Part shown: positions 18,839 to 29,200 of the stretch, in pieces
Position numbering within the stretch: the first letter of the stretch is position 1
Layout of the letters: every line of letters starts with the position of its first letter
NCBI RefSeq assembly: GCF_004352915.1
Contig: NZ_SJSY01000059.1
Location: 1 to 64,000, forward strand
Source: Flavobacterium zhairuonense
Lineage (GTDB): Bacteria > Bacteroidota > Bacteroidia > Flavobacteriales > Flavobacteriaceae
Direction of reading: 5' to 3'
DNA length: 64,000 bases
Made by a program: the position numbers and the translations under genes
The notes under the pieces: model-generated
Seen by the model: only the letters and a program-made list of their open reading frames with translations
Database searches by the model: none
What the model was told of the DNA's origin: nothing

Positions 18839-19065
18839 AACCGCAAAGCACGCAAGGTTTTTTATCAAAGATTGCTTATATAAACGCAAAGTTCGCAAAG
18901 CTATGGATAAAGCTTTGCGGACTTTGCTGCTTAAATCTGCTCGCAAAGACGCAGAGTCGCCAAGATTATAAAAACTTTGCGACTCTGCGTCTTTGCGAGA
19001 TTAAAAAAACTTTTTGCGTGCTTTGCGTAAACCTTAGCTCCCGATAGCTATCGGGATTGCGGTTA
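18839..19065. repeat. Long composite palindrome, family A copy 2
   Basis: Outer arms AACCGCAAAGCACGCAAGG and CTTTGCGTAAACC...GCGGTT. Inside are two nested hairpins: GCAAAGTTCGCAAAGC/GCTTTGCGGACTTTGC and TCGCAAAGACGCAGAGTCG/CGACTCTGCGTCTTTGCGA. It is almost identical to the next copy (19151-19364) for about 180 bp, apart from an extra 16-bp palindrome, CCCGATAGCTATCGGG (19040-19055), near its right end. Confidence 0.9.
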
Positions 19066-19105
19066 AAATAAATTAATACTTCTTGAAATCCGGATTTTTA
19101 ATTTA

Positions 19106-19118
19106 GTCCCTACGGGAC
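19106..19118. repeat. Short inverted repeat GTCCC-TAC-GGGAC
   Basis: A 13-bp interrupted palindrome in the spacer between the two family A copies. I recall similar motifs between genes in other Flavobacteria, but function is unknown. Confidence 0.4.
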
Positions 19119-19150
19119 AATATTTCTATATAAAGTGTGAAATGAAATTT

Positions 19151-19364
19151 AACCGCAAGGCACGCAAGGTTTTTTATCAAAGATTGCTTATATAAACGCA
19201 AAGTTCGCAAAGCTATGGATAAAGCTTTGCGGACTTTGCTGCTTAAATCTGCTCGCAAAGACGCAGAGTCGCCAAGATTATAAAAACTTTGCGACTCTGC
19301 GTCTTTGCGAGATTAAAAAAAACTTATCGTGCTTTGCGTAAATCTTAGCGCTCCTTGCGGTTAA
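19151..19364. repeat. Long composite palindrome, family A copy 3
   Basis: A direct repeat of the element at 18839-19065. Its right outer arm overlaps the last six codons and the stop codon (19345-19365) of the minus-strand metallophosphoesterase. The C-terminal residues LNRKER and the TAA therefore come from repeat sequence. Confidence 0.9.
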
Positions 19365-21273
19365 GTTCGCCCGTTTTCAAATCAACTGTAAAATGATCTG
19401 CAGGAACTTCATGCATGAATTTATTGAAGATAATCAGGAACAATTTCATTTGTTTTTGAAGAGTTGTATCATTTGAAGTAGCATTATTTTCCAAAAACAA
19501 TTTTGATACCATTTTATATTGTTTTGCTCTTTCCAAACCAACATCGGTAAGAGCTAATTCATCGGCACTTCTAAAACGGTAAAAATCAATCAAAAGATCA
19601 TTTCCTGTCCATTTGAAATCTTCCTTTTTTAGATTATTTTGAGTCAGAATTTGTTCCGATTTCAATTCGGCTTCGTTCCATTCTTTTTGAAATTGTGGTT
19701 TATTTTTCAGAATAACATCAAAATCTTTATCAGATTCAATATTTGCTAAAACCAATAAATCACGAGCCGAAACATTCAAAATAAAAGAAGCGAAATCAAC
19801 AGGCCAATCGTCTTTTAAAAAACGAAGACGCACTAATTCTTTCAAATGAAAATCGGTAAAATCGTGGTAATTTTTAGTTTTCAGAATATCACTATTCCAA
19901 ATATCTTTTGTATTCTGACTTTCTAAAAACTGATATTCCATTTTGTACAAATCAAAAAGTTCATCAAATCTCGGAACATCATCAATCGTGATGGTTTGAA
20001 TATCTACAAGATCATCTTTCTGAATTGTCAATAATTTATAAGCTGGAATATAAGCCGCAAGTGAAGGCGTTTGAATATTTACTAAAGTATTGCCTTTTGC
20101 AGTCGTGCGCATTCCCGTATCATTGATATGCATATGACCACCAAAATGAATTTTCAATCCGGCATCAGCAAAAACTTGTGCTACTTCCTCAACTGGCACG
20201 CGGTTCAACTGCCATTTATTCGGACCTAATAATTCTTTAATTTCCGCGGAAGCGTCATCATTAAAATCAATCATCGGAAAATGGCTGAAAGCGATTAAAG
20301 TTTTACCACGAAGTTTGGCTTCCGCCGAAATATCCTGAACCCATTTTATAAGATGTTTTTTATTCGAAAGCACATTATTATAACCTGTACTGGCTTCCGA
20401 ATAATTTTTAGAATCTTTAGGATCACCATCGGTTTTCTTCGGAATATAAACATTTCCGTCAATAGCCATTAACCAAAGTCCGTCGATTGGTTCAACGACA
20501 TAACTTACATCTGGAACTTCAAATCCGGGTGCAACATTATACACTCTATTAGTAAGTTTTGAAGCTTCTACAGCTTTTTTGAAATCGTAATTCTGAGAAG
20601 TGTAATTGGCGAAAGGAGTTGACCAGAATTTGTATTTTTTATTCGGATAAAATCCGAAGTTTTTAAGATCTTCTGTAATGCCAAAATAACCCATTTTAGC
20701 AATATCGGCTGTTATGACAACTGGCTGTTCGATATTCATGTTTGGCTTATACATGCCGTCTTTGCTAAAAATGGGTTGGCTTTTTCCTTCTTTTCCTAAA
20801 AAATCTTCTTTACCCGATTCCTGAGCAAATGGTCCAACCGGATCATGATTTCCGGTGGTTATAAAAAACTCAATGCCATATTTTTTTTGGTATTGGTCTA
20901 AAATTTTCTGTAATCCTCTCACGTGAATTGGCTGACCGTCATCAGTGTAATCGCCCGGAAGTGCAACATATCTTATCTTTCTTTTTGCAATATCTTCAAG
21001 AGCGGCAATGAAGGCAAAATAATTTTCATTGAAAATTCTCGTCGAGTGTAACTGCGAGGCCATCGTTCTTATTAACGTGTATTTTTTTGTTTTGGTATTC
21101 AAAACGCCTTTAAAATCATTATCAGAGAATGTCCCAAACAAATCTTGCAAGTGAACATCAGATAAAAATGCAACCTGAACACCTTCTAAATTCTTTTGAT
21201 TTTGAGCCGAAATTGCATTATTGAAGAATATTATAAAGAGTATAATTATTGAGGAAGTAAATTTTAAATTCAT
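19345..21273 (-). CDS. Secreted calcineurin-like metallophosphoesterase
   Basis: A 642-residue protein counted from ATG 21273, which begins a proper signal peptide (MNLKFTSSIIILFIIFFNNAISAQ). The longer start at 21333 would put 20 extra residues before it. All metallophosphoesterase motifs are present: FLSDVH (D39, H41), LPGDYTDDG (D108), TTGNHD (N142, H143), FSHFP and FGGHMH. The fold's metal site should be intact. The C-terminal about 250 residues have no motif I recognise. Likely exported phosphoesterase acting with the neighbouring PI-PLC. The C-terminus runs into an intergenic palindrome (see 19151-19364). Confidence 0.9.
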   Translation of the reverse strand: MNLKFTSSIIILFIIFFNNAISAQNQKNLEGVQVAFLSDVHLQDLFGTFSDNDFKGVLNTKTKKYTLIRTMASQLHSTRIFNENYFAFIAALEDIAKRKIRYVALPGDYTDDGQPIHVRGLQKILDQYQKKYGIEFFITTGNHDPVGPFAQESGKEDFLGKEGKSQPIFSKDGMYKPNMNIEQPVVITADIAKMGYFGITEDLKNFGFYPNKKYKFWSTPFANYTSQNYDFKKAVEASKLTNRVYNVAPGFEVPDVSYVVEPIDGLWLMAIDGNVYIPKKTDGDPKDSKNYSEASTGYNNVLSNKKHLIKWVQDISAEAKLRGKTLIAFSHFPMIDFNDDASAEIKELLGPNKWQLNRVPVEEVAQVFADAGLKIHFGGHMHINDTGMRTTAKGNTLVNIQTPSLAAYIPAYKLLTIQKDDLVDIQTITIDDVPRFDELFDLYKMEYQFLESQNTKDIWNSDILKTKNYHDFTDFHLKELVRLRFLKDDWPVDFASFILNVSARDLLVLANIESDKDFDVILKNKPQFQKEWNEAELKSEQILTQNNLKKEDFKWTGNDLLIDFYRFRSADELALTDVGLERAKQYKMVSKLFLENNATSNDTTLQKQMKLFLIIFNKFMHEVPADHFTVDLKTGELNRKER

Positions 21274-21400
21274 AGGTTTTAAGCTTTTGCAAAATGGGGA
21301 TTTATTAAAAGTAAGAAGCAGCAATTTTATCAATTTAATGATGAAATGAGTTTATGTTATTGTTATCGAATGATAATGTTTTTATTGAGATTATTTTTTT

Positions 21401-21565
21401 AACGCAAAGCACACAAAGATTTACGCAAAGCACGCTAAGTTTTTCAAAGTAAGTTTTAAATAAAACTAAAGTTCACAAAACTTTGCGAACTTTAGTTCAG
21501 CTGTGTTCAGAATGTTATAAAATCTTAGCGTGCTTTGCGTAAATCTTTGTGGACTTTGCGGTTAA
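21401..21565. repeat. Long imperfect palindrome, family A copy 4
   Basis: Arms AACGCAAAGCACACAAAGAT and ATCTTTGTGGACTTTGCGGTT, with inner pairs TTTACGCAAAGCACGCTAAG / CTTAGCGTGCTTTGCGTAAA and CTAAAGTTCACAAAACTTTG / CGAACTTTAG. It fills the 385-bp space between the metallophosphoesterase start and the GH18 stop, together with the terminator below. Confidence 0.85.
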
Positions 21566-21580
21566 ATCTTCATTATAAAA

Positions 21581-21604
21581 AAGGCTGTCATTTCTGACAG
21601 CCTT
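21581..21604 (-). terminator. Rho-independent terminator after GH18 gene
   Basis: A 10-bp stem AAGGCTGTCA / TGACAGCCTT with a 4-nt loop, followed on the minus strand by a run of T. Confidence 0.85.
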
Positions 21605-21658
21605 TAACATTAAAACCTAAAATTTAATGTATATAAAACCATTATGGCGAATGGATTA

Positions 21659-23299
21659 TTATTTTTTAATAAAACGTCTTACTGTTTTGATTCCATCTTT
21701 CTCCAATGAAATCAAGTAAATTCCGCTTTTTAAATTAGCAACATTGATGCTGTTATTATTTACAGTTTGAGAAGAAACTGTTGCACCACCTTCAGAATTG
21801 ATAACACTTACATTTGCTCCGGAAACTTCTGAACTAAAGAAAAGTGTATCTGCTGTTGGATTTGGGTAAATAGTTACGCTCGCAATATCTGTAGGAGTTT
21901 CAGCCGTTGGTGCAGCAGATTTTGCAGCTAAAGCTGATGCCGATTTCGTAATTCTAAACCAGTTGATATTGGCTCCTGAAGCTTGAATATAGATTCCGAA
22001 GTTATATGTTCCTGCATTTACATTTACAGTTTGAGAAATGGTCTGCCAGTTTTGCCATCCTCCTGTATTTGGTACATTCACCGCTCCAAGCTGAATACTT
22101 CCAGCATTTAAATCAGATGAAATTCTGGCACCGTTTACAGCACTTGCCACTCTATATTCAATAACATAGTTTCCTGAAGTTGGGAAGTTTACGTTGTAAT
22201 ACGCCATCCAGTCTCCTGTATCGCAATATCCAACGTTTAATCCGCCACCAGTATCAGTAGTTGCTTCTGTTTGAACACCGCTCATTGTATTGTAACTCTC
22301 AGCCTGAATTAAAGTTCCTGTTCCCGGAGGATTGCTTCCGGTAATTACTTGATTGATTGCGGTTAGTAATGATTTAGAACCTGTTGCGTCCTGAGATAAT
22401 TCCCAAATCATAACGCCACCTGCGTTTTGAATTGCAAAAGTTGTTTTTGCTTTAATGGTTGGAATTCCGTTATAATAAATTGTGTTTCCAACCTGATCCT
22501 GATTTTCTGCTCCCGGATATTGCGCTACGATATTAGCATAAGAAATTCCTTGATTTGCAGATGCTCCAAAACCATATCCATAAAAAGGCAATCCGATGAT
22601 AGCTTTACTTGCAGGCAATCCTCTTCCTGTCCAATAATTAAACTGATTTACAGCCATACTATATGGAGAATGCTGACCCGGATTATTTGGTGCCCAAGGT
22701 CCTGTTGCATCATAAGCCATGATATTGATCCAGTCATAAGCCGCAAAAGTAGATGAAGGTACATTTGCACCACCATATCCTTCTGAAAGCGCTGCTGAGA
22801 TCAATTTACCATTGGCATGCAATTTATTAGCCAAGGCAATAACAAATCCGCCGTAATCGCCATTGATTGCCGGACCTTCTAAATCTACATCGATTCCATC
22901 AAAGTTGTGAGCCACAACATAATCATAGAGTTTTTGAATAAAAGCCGTTCTGTTGGCTGGGGTAATTAAATTAAAATAATTGTCACGAATTGCTCCGCCT
23001 TCAGAAACAGAACCTCCTCCAAGTGAAACAAAAACTTTAATGTTTTGCGCATGTGCGGCATTAATAATAGCATTGCTTCCGGAATTAAAAGTTAGATATC
23101 CATTCGCATCAGGATTTTCGAACGCAATATTAATGTGCGTTAATTTACTGTACTGAATTGTACTTGAAAAGGCGTTCAAATCTATCCAGTTTGGAATGTA
23201 GGCTATAACTTTTTTCTGCTGAGCTGTCACTAAATTAAAAGCACTCAACAATAAAATAATCATGCATTTCTGCAGCATTCTTCGGTAATTGTTTTTCAT
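21659..23299 (-). CDS. GH18 chitinase with CBM6-like and T9SS sorting domains
   Basis: A 546-residue secreted enzyme. Signal peptide to about residue 27. GH18 barrel at about 30-315: SLGGG (chitin-site strand), the catalytic DGIDVDLE (D134, D137, D139, E141) and NIMAYDATGPW. A CBM6-like module follows at about 335-455 (IQAESYNTMSG, YRVASAVNGARISSDLNAG, GGWQNW), and a type A T9SS tail at about 475-546 (IYPNPTADTL...GIYLISLEKDG...RRFIKK). It should hydrolyse chitin outside the cell. Its CBM6-plus-tail half is very close to that of the GH64 enzyme next door. A terminator follows. It sits 177 bp downstream of the GH64 gene. Confidence 0.92.
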   Translation of the reverse strand: MKNNYRRMLQKCMIILLLSAFNLVTAQQKKVIAYIPNWIDLNAFSSTIQYSKLTHINIAFENPDANGYLTFNSGSNAIINAAHAQNIKVFVSLGGGSVSEGGAIRDNYFNLITPANRTAFIQKLYDYVVAHNFDGIDVDLEGPAINGDYGGFVIALANKLHANGKLISAALSEGYGGANVPSSTFAAYDWINIMAYDATGPWAPNNPGQHSPYSMAVNQFNYWTGRGLPASKAIIGLPFYGYGFGASANQGISYANIVAQYPGAENQDQVGNTIYYNGIPTIKAKTTFAIQNAGGVMIWELSQDATGSKSLLTAINQVITGSNPPGTGTLIQAESYNTMSGVQTEATTDTGGGLNVGYCDTGDWMAYYNVNFPTSGNYVIEYRVASAVNGARISSDLNAGSIQLGAVNVPNTGGWQNWQTISQTVNVNAGTYNFGIYIQASGANINWFRITKSASALAAKSAAPTAETPTDIASVTIYPNPTADTLFFSSEVSGANVSVINSEGGATVSSQTVNNNSINVANLKSGIYLISLEKDGIKTVRRFIKK

Positions 23300-23476
23300 A
23301 ATAATTGTTTTAATAGATTAATAAACTCATAAATGTTGGGACGGTTATTGAGTTATTTTTTTAGATTTCAGACTTTAAACTTTAGATCCGATTTATTTGC
23401 TATCCAATCTAATTTCGCAGAACTAACACTACTCCATTATATCTAAAAATCCAAAGCCTGAAATCAGTTTTTAAAA

Positions 23477-26131
23477 CTATTTTTTTATGAAACGCTTGAT
23501 CGTCTGTTTTCCACCTTTTTCAAAAACAATAAAATAGATTCCTTGTCGCAAATGCGAAACATCAAAACTATTATTACTGATTTTTTGAGATGCAACAGTA
23601 GATCCCGTTTGTGAATCGACAATTTTTGCACTTCCTCCAGAAAGATCTGTAGTTACATAAAGCGTATTTTCAACCGGACTTGGATAAATATTTAAAACTG
23701 TTTCTACTGGAGCTTCTTCTTCTGGAGCTTTTGCTAAAGCAGTTTTAGCTGTTGAACCTGTTTTTGTAATTTTTATCCAGTTGATGTTCATTCCGGTATT
23801 CTGAATGTAGATTCCGAAATTGTACGTTCCTGCATTTACATTTACTGTTTGCGAAACTGTTTGCCAGTTTTGCCATCCTCCAGTATTTGGAATATCAACA
23901 TTTCCTAAAAGAATTGCTCCTGCATTTAAGTCAGAAGACAATCGCCCGCCGTTAACAGCACTTGCCACTCGGTATTCAATTAAATATGAACCTGTTGTTG
24001 GGAAATTGATGCTGTTATAGGCTAACCAATCGCCAGTTTCGGTATAACCAACATTTGATCCGCCTCCAGTATCTGTAGTAGCTTCAACCTGGATTCCGCT
24101 CATTGCCGAATAATCTTCGGCCTGAATTAAAACTGAAGTTTGAGCACTTATAGCCGGAATTAATTTCCATTGTCCACAAGTTTGGTTGTTGTTATCCCAT
24201 TGCTGAACAATGGCTCCAGAAGCTGTACTTGCTCCGGCAACTTCAACAATTCTGCCGCTATGACGCGCTACAATTTTGTAATAACCATCTCCTGTAGAAA
24301 CTAAAATAAACTGTTGATTTGTTGTAGCATTGTATGGATACTGCTCTACTCTTGCGCCATTGGCTTTATTGAAATTATTAATATCCATTGACATACCGCT
24401 GTGGTTAGCAATGATTTTATACATTCCGTCACTTAAATGCGTGAAAGTAAATTTTTGGTTGTTTCCAGAATTCAAAGCACCTTGATTGATTCCTGCACCG
24501 TTTGACATGCTGGAGTTCCAAACATCCATATACAAACCGCTGTTTCTGTTTTGAAGGAAGAAAGTCTGATTTCCTAAAGTTGTTGTTCCGTTTGCAATAA
24601 CTCTAATCGAACTAACTTTATCATTCCATGTTGCGTTTAAACAAGAATTATCAGAATTGATTACGGTTGAAGCGCCGCCAAAATTATCATCTTGGTATAA
24701 AATTGCCTGATATCCTTGAGTGATTTTTAATGAAGAAATATCATCATTTAAAACTCCTAAAGAATTTAAGCGAGCTAAATTATAATCTCCAATAGTTAAT
24801 CCACCTGAAAAACCTGTGTAGTTACAATCTTTATAAACTGTAATAACATCTGTCGAAGCCGGCACTGAAGGCGTCGTAAGTCCGTAGTAACCTCCAAAAG
24901 TAGCAATAACTTTGGTTGGCTGTGGCGAATGAAGCGATGGCGACTGATCAGCAACATCATCATAAGCAAAACCGTAAGCCAGATTATCAACATTAATTCC
25001 CGGTAGATGCCAGAATTTAGAATAATGGTTTGTTGGGTTTACCTGATAATATTTAGAAGCGTCGTACCAGTTTTGCTGCCCCGGATTTGCTGTTGTCGTA
25101 TTTACAACATGTCGGTTAATTGCCGCTGTTAATTGAGCCTGAATAACAAGATCTAAATCTCCATCGACCAATCTTCTGTCCAAAACACCTTTTCCTTCAA
25201 GAGCTTCCTGCGTACTTGGTCTGTATTGAACTCTTCCAGTACGACCTACAAATCCTCCCGATTGTCCAACCATTTCAAGTTGTTCACCAATAACTCTTCC
25301 TTTAAAAACTCCGGCATCTCCGGCATAAAAAATCAAATCTTCATTTTTGTATTTATTCCAAATCGCATCGATATACGATTTTAAGTAGTTTTCGTATGGT
25401 CCTCCTGGTGCATAAGCTGGTGTTTTAGACGGAGCTGTAATTTCTCCTGTTGCATCGTTTACACAGCCTTGAAATTCTGCTGGAACATTCGCTTTAAAAG
25501 CCGCAACGATATCGGCATGTTTTTTTAAATCTCCAACTTTCTTTTGGTAACCGTTTGCACCAAATAATTCCAATCCCATTGGATATTTATAGGAATCTAC
25601 ACGTGTTGGATTTCCGAAGAAACCATATTGATTATTAGTCAATTCGATCATTTCATATAAAATTCCCTGATTCGGATCAGTTGCATTCTGCGGATTTGGA
25701 GAAGCATATCCTGACGGCGCTCCATTTGCACCAAAAAAGTAGAAATACAATTGTGAGCCTTTAGAAATAAAAACCCTGCAACCTGCAATTAAAGGCAATG
25801 TGAAGGTTTTATTCGGAATTTCGCTCAGCTTTGTAAAACACGCCGCATATTTTGAGTTTTGTCCCGGTCCGGTATTTCCGCCGTAAGTTGGTCCTGTAAC
25901 TGTGTTATAAGAAGCGCTCATTGGCAAAACCTGGCTTGTTTTGGCATTTACCCAAACATGGTTTCCAGTTGTATAATCAATTCCAACAATTGCTACATAC
26001 AAATCGCTGTCGGCGAAAGTCGAATTATTACTAATAGTAAAAGGAATAGCGCCTTGTCCGTACATTAAAACAGATAGGAATGTCAGCATTACTGCTAAAA
26101 AATACTTCTTTTGTAACTTAAAATTTCTCAT
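23477..26131 (-). CDS. GH64 beta-1,3-glucanase with crystallin, ricin-type, CBM6 and T9SS domains
   Basis: An 884-residue secreted protein. Signal peptide ends near LMYGQG. Residues about 27-418 match GH64 laminaripentaose-producing beta-1,3-glucanases (IPFTISNNSTFADSDLYVAI, GPYENYLKSYIDAIW, VGRTGRVQYRPST, HYSKFWHLPGINVDNLAYGF). Then a beta/gamma-crystallin-like domain (about 425-513, VYKDCNYTGFSGGL and YQDDNFGG), a ricin-type trefoil lectin (about 515-657), a CBM6-like module (about 665-790) and a type A T9SS tail (about 800-884). Substrate: beta-1,3-glucan, probably fungal wall. Crystallin-like domains usually bind calcium. Five modules in one GH64 protein is an unusual architecture. Confidence 0.9.
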   Translation of the reverse strand: MRNFKLQKKYFLAVMLTFLSVLMYGQGAIPFTISNNSTFADSDLYVAIVGIDYTTGNHVWVNAKTSQVLPMSASYNTVTGPTYGGNTGPGQNSKYAACFTKLSEIPNKTFTLPLIAGCRVFISKGSQLYFYFFGANGAPSGYASPNPQNATDPNQGILYEMIELTNNQYGFFGNPTRVDSYKYPMGLELFGANGYQKKVGDLKKHADIVAAFKANVPAEFQGCVNDATGEITAPSKTPAYAPGGPYENYLKSYIDAIWNKYKNEDLIFYAGDAGVFKGRVIGEQLEMVGQSGGFVGRTGRVQYRPSTQEALEGKGVLDRRLVDGDLDLVIQAQLTAAINRHVVNTTTANPGQQNWYDASKYYQVNPTNHYSKFWHLPGINVDNLAYGFAYDDVADQSPSLHSPQPTKVIATFGGYYGLTTPSVPASTDVITVYKDCNYTGFSGGLTIGDYNLARLNSLGVLNDDISSLKITQGYQAILYQDDNFGGASTVINSDNSCLNATWNDKVSSIRVIANGTTTLGNQTFFLQNRNSGLYMDVWNSSMSNGAGINQGALNSGNNQKFTFTHLSDGMYKIIANHSGMSMDINNFNKANGARVEQYPYNATTNQQFILVSTGDGYYKIVARHSGRIVEVAGASTASGAIVQQWDNNNQTCGQWKLIPAISAQTSVLIQAEDYSAMSGIQVEATTDTGGGSNVGYTETGDWLAYNSINFPTTGSYLIEYRVASAVNGGRLSSDLNAGAILLGNVDIPNTGGWQNWQTVSQTVNVNAGTYNFGIYIQNTGMNINWIKITKTGSTAKTALAKAPEEEAPVETVLNIYPSPVENTLYVTTDLSGGSAKIVDSQTGSTVASQKISNNSFDVSHLRQGIYFIVFEKGGKQTIKRFIKK

Positions 26132-26200
26132 TGTTTAGATTTTTTGATTAATAAAAATTTGTTTCTAATTAGTAAGAATGAGAAAATAAAATGTGTAAAA

Positions 26201-26238
26201 AATTGGGTGTAACTATTTAGGATCATCACACCCAACTT
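26201..26238 (-). terminator. Rho-independent terminator after GH16 gene
   Basis: The stem pairs AGTTGGGTGT with ACACCCAA(T/C)T across an 18-nt loop. A T6 tract follows on the minus strand, just beyond the GH16 stop codon. Confidence 0.8.
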
Positions 26239-26246
26239 GTTTTTAA

Positions 26247-29200
26247 TTATTTCTTAATTAGCTTTTTAGTCCAACTTTTTTGATCTGATTTGAAATTCAG
26301 AATATAAATTCCTTCTCTCAGTCGGCTCAAATCAATTACGCTTCCATTAGCTTCTTTTTCTAAATTATTCTGAAGAATCAGCGCTCCTGAATTGTCATAA
26401 ATCGTGATGATTTTGTTGTCTAAATTTTCAGGAATTGCAACTTGAATATAGTCGTCTGCCGGATTTGGATAAATGGCAAAAACAACATTTTCCGGCGCAC
26501 TTCCTTCAACTGTAACATTCGCTTTTTTAGCGGCAGAAGCAGATCCGTAAGCTTCGATTTCATACAATGAATATCCGTAAGGAGTTAAAGCTTTTGCAGT
26601 ACATAAAATTCTTAGGTATCTACCAGTTCCACTTACAGTTAAATCATCTGTTCCTCCGTCGCTGGCTGTTTGTGTATTGATAGTTTCATTTTCTGTGAAA
26701 ACATTATCTGTAGAAAGCTGAACTTTATATTGCGTTGCATAAGCTGCTTCCCATTTTAAAACCACGCGATTCAAGTTATAATTACTTCCCAAATCAACAT
26801 AAATCCATTCTGTAGCATTGGCAAAAGAACTCGCCCATCTTGAAACTGTTCCGTCTCCATCAGTTGCTTTACTAGCTGATAAAGTCGGATTTTCTTCTGT
26901 GGAAGCCGTTGCAGTTTTTGATAAAGCTAAATTCACATTCGGATTTGGTGTAATATTTCGAACGATAACGTCGCTGAAAACACCCGTTCCTAAGGTTCCG
27001 TTTGCGTGAGACGTAACCGCCATTCCAACGTAAATAGTGTTGGCCATTGTAATTGTTTTTGGAGTTCCAAGCTGTGTCCATGTCGTACCGTTATCAGAAG
27101 TATAAGAAGTAAATACATCTCCTGAACGTACCATACGAACCCATTTTGGAGCTGTTCCTGCAGCAACATCGGCTACTGTTACTCCTGACGTAGCATTTCT
27201 TGATAAAAATTCAACTCCTGCAGCTGGCGTAACATCCGTCATCGCATGTTTGGAAGTTGGTGTAAGCGTTTCACGGAACATTACTCCAGCTTTTGCATAA
27301 GTATTTGTATTAGTTAGTGAATTAACTTTAGCAATAATTTCAGCATCGCCAGTAATGGATTGGTTAACAAATTGAAATTGATCGCTTGTATCCCAAATAT
27401 CAGTTCCTGAACCTTTAATAGTGAAAGTTCCGCTAGAATGTGTCGCTTCACCTGCTGGCGTTACCGCACCCAAATCGGTGCTAACCCATGGCGAAGGTAA
27501 TCCTGCTGGAGTTTCTGTAGAAACTAAATTCAAAGCTCTAAGATTATCAAAATAATATGTGTTTCCAGAATTTGTTCCCGGCTCGTATAAGAAAACAAAA
27601 CGGTTTACTTCGTTATCTGCAGTCGAAGCGTCTGGCGTACTTACATAGGTAAAAGTTACGGTATGCCAAGTATTCGTTTGTTTTACAACTCCCTGATAAA
27701 TACTATGTCTTCCAACAGGATAATTTGACGGAACCGAAGCGCTGCTTTCTGCCTGCCACGAAATAATGGATCCAACCGGAGCAGATGTATAAACATCCAT
27801 AGCGAATTTTTTAGTTCCGGCTTTAAAATCTCCAATATTGGTTAAAGTCGTATTGAATGAGAAATTATCATACAATTCTGTTGACTTACGAACGTATCTT
27901 CCAACGTTTGATGAAGTGTTGATTCCCGTTGCGCTTGGATTTGCAACGTTCGCAGTATAAGTTCCGATAGCGTCTCTAAATGTAATATTGTGAACCGTTT
28001 GATAATCTTCGTAAACAACTCCAGGCGTGTAAGTATCTGGAAGTTTTGTTGCTCCAATTCTGATATTATCAATATAATACGTATCGCTTGTGTAAGAACC
28101 TGAATTGAATAATAAAACCATTTGGTTAATTGCCAAATTCGAAGTTCCTGCATCTGGACTTGAATTGTAGTAGAAAGTCAGCGTTTCCCATTGATTTTGT
28201 TTCGTTGTAATCGCTACATAATTACTATTTCTTCCCGTTGGATAATTTGCCGGAAGCGAAGTCGCACTGTTTTCAAAATTCATGCTAACAACTGTTCCAA
28301 CAGGAGCCGTTGTATAAACATCAATCATGATTTTATTAGTTTGATTTTTGAATAAACCGGCATCTTCGATTGAAGTTTGGGTATTAAAGAAAAGTACATC
28401 GTATTGTTCCGTAACATTTCTAACATATTTCGCCACATTTGCAGAAGAGTTAACCGAATTTGAACCCGGATTTGCTACAACAGTATAAGTTCCCGTAGTA
28501 GTTCCTTTTATAATTTTGTTGATGCCGTCGTAGTTCTGCAATACATCTGTGGCAACAATTGGCTTTTCTGGAGTAGCTCTTGTCAACAGATTATCATAAT
28601 AATACGTCGCCCCCGAATTTGAATTCGATTCAAAAAGTAAAGCCACATTATTAATCGTCAAAGCACTTGTATTTGGGTCGATTATCTTCTCAAATTCAAA
28701 TTCTATCGTTTCCCATTTATTCTGAACTGTAGTTATCGCTTTGTAACCGCTATGTCTTCCTGACGGATAATTAGTAGCCGTTGTAACATTACTATTTTCT
28801 AACTGCATAGAAATTTTTGTTCCAACCGGTGCCGAAGTATACAAATCAAAAGAGATTCTTTTTCTTCCTGACACATAATCATTTGCATTGCTGATTACGA
28901 TATTTTTGATATTGAAAACATCGTATAATTCAGAAGAATTACGAACGTATCTTCCAACCAAAGTCGAAGTATTAATTCCGGTTGCAGATGGATTAGCAAT
29001 CGCTTCTGTTAAAACTCCCGTTTTGTTTCCGTAAACAACATTTCGGTTCGTTTGAAAATCTTCCTGAATTTTCTCTACCGGAATTGCAGCTTCAGTCGTT
29101 ACAGCCAATTTATAGATATTAGCAGTACAACCAGAAGTTGTTGTCGTTACCGAAACATCTCCGCCTGTAGTTCCCCAATTTACTGTTACAGCATTTGTTC

